Source: S144-45 sp015494035
GTDB taxonomy: Bacteria; Pseudomonadota; Gammaproteobacteria; Xanthomonadales; Marinicellaceae
Reading direction: 5' to 3'
Length of the DNA stretch: 35,943 bases
NCBI GenBank assembly: GCA_027057345.1
Contig: JALUIX010000041.1
Coordinates: 1-35,943 of the forward strand
This document shows positions 33,770 through 35,943 of the stretch, one piece after another (position 1 is the stretch's first letter; each line of letters begins with the position of its first letter). The notes beneath the pieces were generated by a model. It was not told the origin of the DNA and did not search any database. It saw only the letters and a list, made by a program, of their open reading frames with translations. A program made the position numbers and the translations under genes.

Positions 33770-35943
33770 TCACTCAAAGCCATTGGCAAAAATCAGGTCG
33801 CTGCCTGCCGGGCAATTATTCTCATACAGGCAGGCCACCCATTCGGGGTGGTCAATAAACGGGTTGCGGTTGCCCTGGAAGCTGAACACCACGTCATTGC
33901 GGGTGCGTTCAATGTCATCCACCGGGTCTTGCTGGTGCCATTGCAGCAGCACACTGAGCAAGCCCATGTAGGCATCGCCATTGTTCTCTGGCTGGATCAG
34001 GCTGGGGTCGTCGGTGAGTTGCAGGTTAGGTTCCGGGTAGCCAGTGATGCCATGCACGCCGCCTTCATAACGGATGTCCATGTAGAACATGGCGCGCGCC
34101 ACATCGCCCTTGCGAAAACTCCACACTTCCCAGGAATCGTTATCAAACCAGTTGGAATTGCCCGGGTACACGCCTGAGCCGCCACCGACGCCATTGTGGG
34201 CGACGCTGGTTCTTTCGGTGCAGTTGCTTGAGCAATTATCAAAATACTTGTTGCCACGGTCACTGTTGTAGCCCACGTCCGCCAGCATCAAGTGGTGGGC
34301 GTCGGTGTACGGGTAGCCGTTGCTATCGCCAGTAAAGCCATAGGATTTGGGCCAGGTGTGCTCGCGGTTATAGGGTTGCTGGCCGCCGCCATTCCAGGTG
34401 TAAGCATTATTTTTATACAGCATCCAGACCTTGGTGGAATCATTGGGGTCACGGTCGGCCTCGCCGAGGATATCCCAGGTATCGGTGCTGCTCGAGGAAT
34501 AGGGATAGCGGGTGTGGTCATCGATGGTTTCGTGCAGCGTGGTGCGCAAAACAGTGGAGTTGCTGGCATCCACGTTGGCGTAGTAATCGCCTACCGGGCA
34601 CACGGAGTTGACCACGCCCGGGCTGGGTGCGGTGGCCTGAAAACTGCTGCTGTTGCGTTGCCCGCCGCTGCCATTGGGGCAGCGCGCCATGGATTCACTG
34701 GCGGCCTGGCCGTTGCTGTTTTCGTTGATCTGGGGCTGGCTCGGGTTCAACAGCACGAGCAGACCGGCATCGTCGCTCTGGCCGGAATCATATACCAGGG
34801 CGTCAATCAGGTCGGCAGTAGTGATCGGGTCATTAATGGAAAAACCGGCTGCACTTTGGTTGTAAACTGCCACGGCATCCGCGCCATCTTCGATGGTGCC
34901 ATCAGGCAGCGGGATGTCAGGAGTCAGGGCGGCATTGCCTATGAGCAAATAGCCGCTGGCGTCGGTGCTGAAACCGTCCAGCGCCACAATGTGGTACACC
35001 CGGTCAGTGGCACCGTCATAAAAAATCAGGCTCAAGCCATCCAGGCTGGTGTTGCCGTTGCCGCCGTCATACAGTTCAACAAATTCGGCCCCGCTGTTCA
35101 CAGCATCGACTTCATTGATGATAAGAAATGGTACGCCCGTGCCCAGCGCCGAGTTGGGGCTGGGGACAGCGGCCGTCCAAGTGTTGTTGAGGTCTTCACT
35201 GGTTTCGTCGTGGCCGGCAAAGCCGTTGCCACCGGTGTTGGTTTCGTTGCCTTCAGTGAAATTACTGCGTTGCCAGCTCATGCCCGCTGGCGCATCACTG
35301 TTGGCGATGACTGCCTGATTGGTAATGGGCGTATCGCTCAGGTAGGTGCTGGGGGTGGAATCGGCGTCCGGGCCATCGATGGAAATGCCGGTTTTGTCCA
35401 CCGCTTCAAACTTGTCACCCCACACGGCGTAGTCGATGTCCTGCACCAGATCGGAATTGCCGTCCCAGTAGTACAGGACCAGCACTTCGCCATTGTTGTT
35501 GCCACCGGACAGGCCGCCCTGGCCATTGATGGAGCCGGGCTGTGCTTCACGCATATCGGGAATGGCATCGCTGCTGGTGTTGTCTTCGTATAGTTCATAG
35601 GTCGGGTTGATGCCATAAGCGGTGGTAAAAGCACTGGAGCCGACCAGGGCGATGGTCTGGTACTCGCCCGGCGCAATGCTGGCGCCGGCGGGGAAACGGG
35701 CATGAAAGTCTGCAAAGCCACCGCCGCCGTAGTCAGCGCCGGTTACAATCTTGTAGTAGTACACCTGGTTGGGTGCGAAAGTGGCATCGGTCAGATAGAC
35801 ATCATCCAGGGCGACGGTGCTGCTGCCGTTGTTGTAAATCTCCACGAATTCGGCATTGTTCGGGGTATTGACGATTTCGGTGATGAGCAAGTCACCCACG
35901 TCAGCCAGCGCATTGGTGGCTGCCAAGGCAGTCAGCAGGAAAG
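33770..35943 (-). CDS. Secreted lamin-tail and endonuclease I protein (N-terminus outside window)
   Basis: About 723 residues are visible. The frame stays open through the window edge: FLLTALAATNALA before DVGDLL is the end of a signal peptide, so TTG 35926 is not the start and only a few residues are missing. Two lamin-tail-like beta domains come first (about residues 15-140, with ITEIVNTPNNAEFVEIYN; and from about 265, with IINEVDAVNSGAEFVELYD). From about 450 to the end is an endonuclease I (EndA/NucM) domain with the catalytic motif REHTWPKS and the family block GNRNPFIDHPEWV. The tail reads GSDLIFANGFE, as in the M14 peptidase. Probably degrades extracellular DNA. Confidence 0.92.
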   Translation of the reverse strand, partial: FLLTALAATNALADVGDLLITEIVNTPNNAEFVEIYNNGSSTVALDDVYLTDATFAPNQVYYYKIVTGADYGGGGFADFHARFPAGASIAPGEYQTIALVGSSAFTTAYGINPTYELYEDNTSSDAIPDMREAQPGSINGQGGLSGGNNNGEVLVLYYWDGNSDLVQDIDYAVWGDKFEAVDKTGISIDGPDADSTPSTYLSDTPITNQAVIANSDAPAGMSWQRSNFTEGNETNTGGNGFAGHDETSEDLNNTWTAAVPSPNSALGTGVPFLIINEVDAVNSGAEFVELYDGGNGNTSLDGLSLIFYDGATDRVYHIVALDGFSTDASGYLLIGNAALTPDIPLPDGTIEDGADAVAVYNQSAAGFSINDPITTADLIDALVYDSGQSDDAGLLVLLNPSQPQINENSNGQAASESMARCPNGSGGQRNSSSFQATAPSPGVVNSVCPVGDYYANVDASNSTVLRTTLHETIDDHTRYPYSSSSTDTWDILGEADRDPNDSTKVWMLYKNNAYTWNGGGQQPYNREHTWPKSYGFTGDSNGYPYTDAHHLMLADVGYNSDRGNKYFDNCSSNCTERTSVAHNGVGGGSGVYPGNSNWFDNDSWEVWSFRKGDVARAMFYMDIRYEGGVHGITGYPEPNLQLTDDPSLIQPENNGDAYMGLLSVLLQWHQQDPVDDIERTRNDVVFSFQGNRNPFIDHPEWVACLYENNCPAGSDLIFANGFE

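Noticed and set aside
34292..35593. 433-residue reading frame opposite the endonuclease I gene
   Set aside because: Gly/Ala/Val-rich mirror of a real secreted protein with catalytic motifs on the other strand; no ribosome binding site.

Overview
The window looks like a chromosomal segment of a gammaproteobacterium. The reasons are the DnaE type, single-chain iron-sulfur L-serine dehydratase, zinc-ribbon thioredoxin TrxC, Fe-type SodB, CysM, an RND efflux pair and Gram-negative lipoprotein and secretion signals. GC content is moderate, mid-50s % by eye. Many secreted multidomain beta proteins, some ending in a short D-L-I-F-x-x-G-F-E tail, make me think of Xanthomonadales/Lysobacterales-like or Marinicella/Wenzhouxiangella-like lineages, but this is only a guess. 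No phage, CRISPR, tRNA or rRNA was seen.

Layout. 1-2368: C-terminal two thirds of DNA polymerase III alpha, cut by the window edge. 2438-3337 (-): a lipoprotein resembling delta-class carbonic anhydrase. 3535-4713 (-): two half-size YeeE/YedE sulfur-transport proteins. 4927-9263: a complete tyrosine/homogentisate degradation module, a divergent MarR regulator followed by hppD-hmgA-fahA-maiA with 4-bp overlaps; a 14-bp inverted repeat lies in the divergent promoter. 9558-15851: a three-gene operon of secreted proteins I cannot assign to a known system: two paralogous coiled-coil proteins with identical cysteine spacing, and a 1205-residue propeller/Calx-beta/BACON protein. 15852-16854: repeat-rich intergenic region. 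16855-21769 (-): trxC and an RND adaptor/permease pair. 21916-23295 (-): sdaA. 23315-23926: nested palindromic elements. 23958-25282: glutaredoxin-like protein and Kelch-like lipoprotein. 25462-27930: secreted M14 carboxypeptidase. 28125-28724 (-): sodB. 28909-31007: FMN glutamate-synthase-like protein and DUF523 protein. 31190-33014: cysM and an MptE/GT42-like protein. 33264-33746: cupin. 33770-35943 (-): secreted lamin-tail/endonuclease I protein, cut by the window edge.

The most unusual material is of three kinds. First, the secreted coiled-coil/BACON operon, whose first ribosome binding site is embedded in a run of nine G. Second, a C-terminal tail shared by the M14 peptidase and the endonuclease I protein (a related form may occur in the BACON protein), which may be an undescribed sorting or processing tag. 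Third, a family of ~160-bp imperfect palindromes (six type A, two type B, plus relatives), mostly flanked by TA, often in tandem and once nested inside a larger element with 33-bp terminal inverted repeats. Types A and B keep the same hairpin plan while their arm sequences differ in a compensating way.
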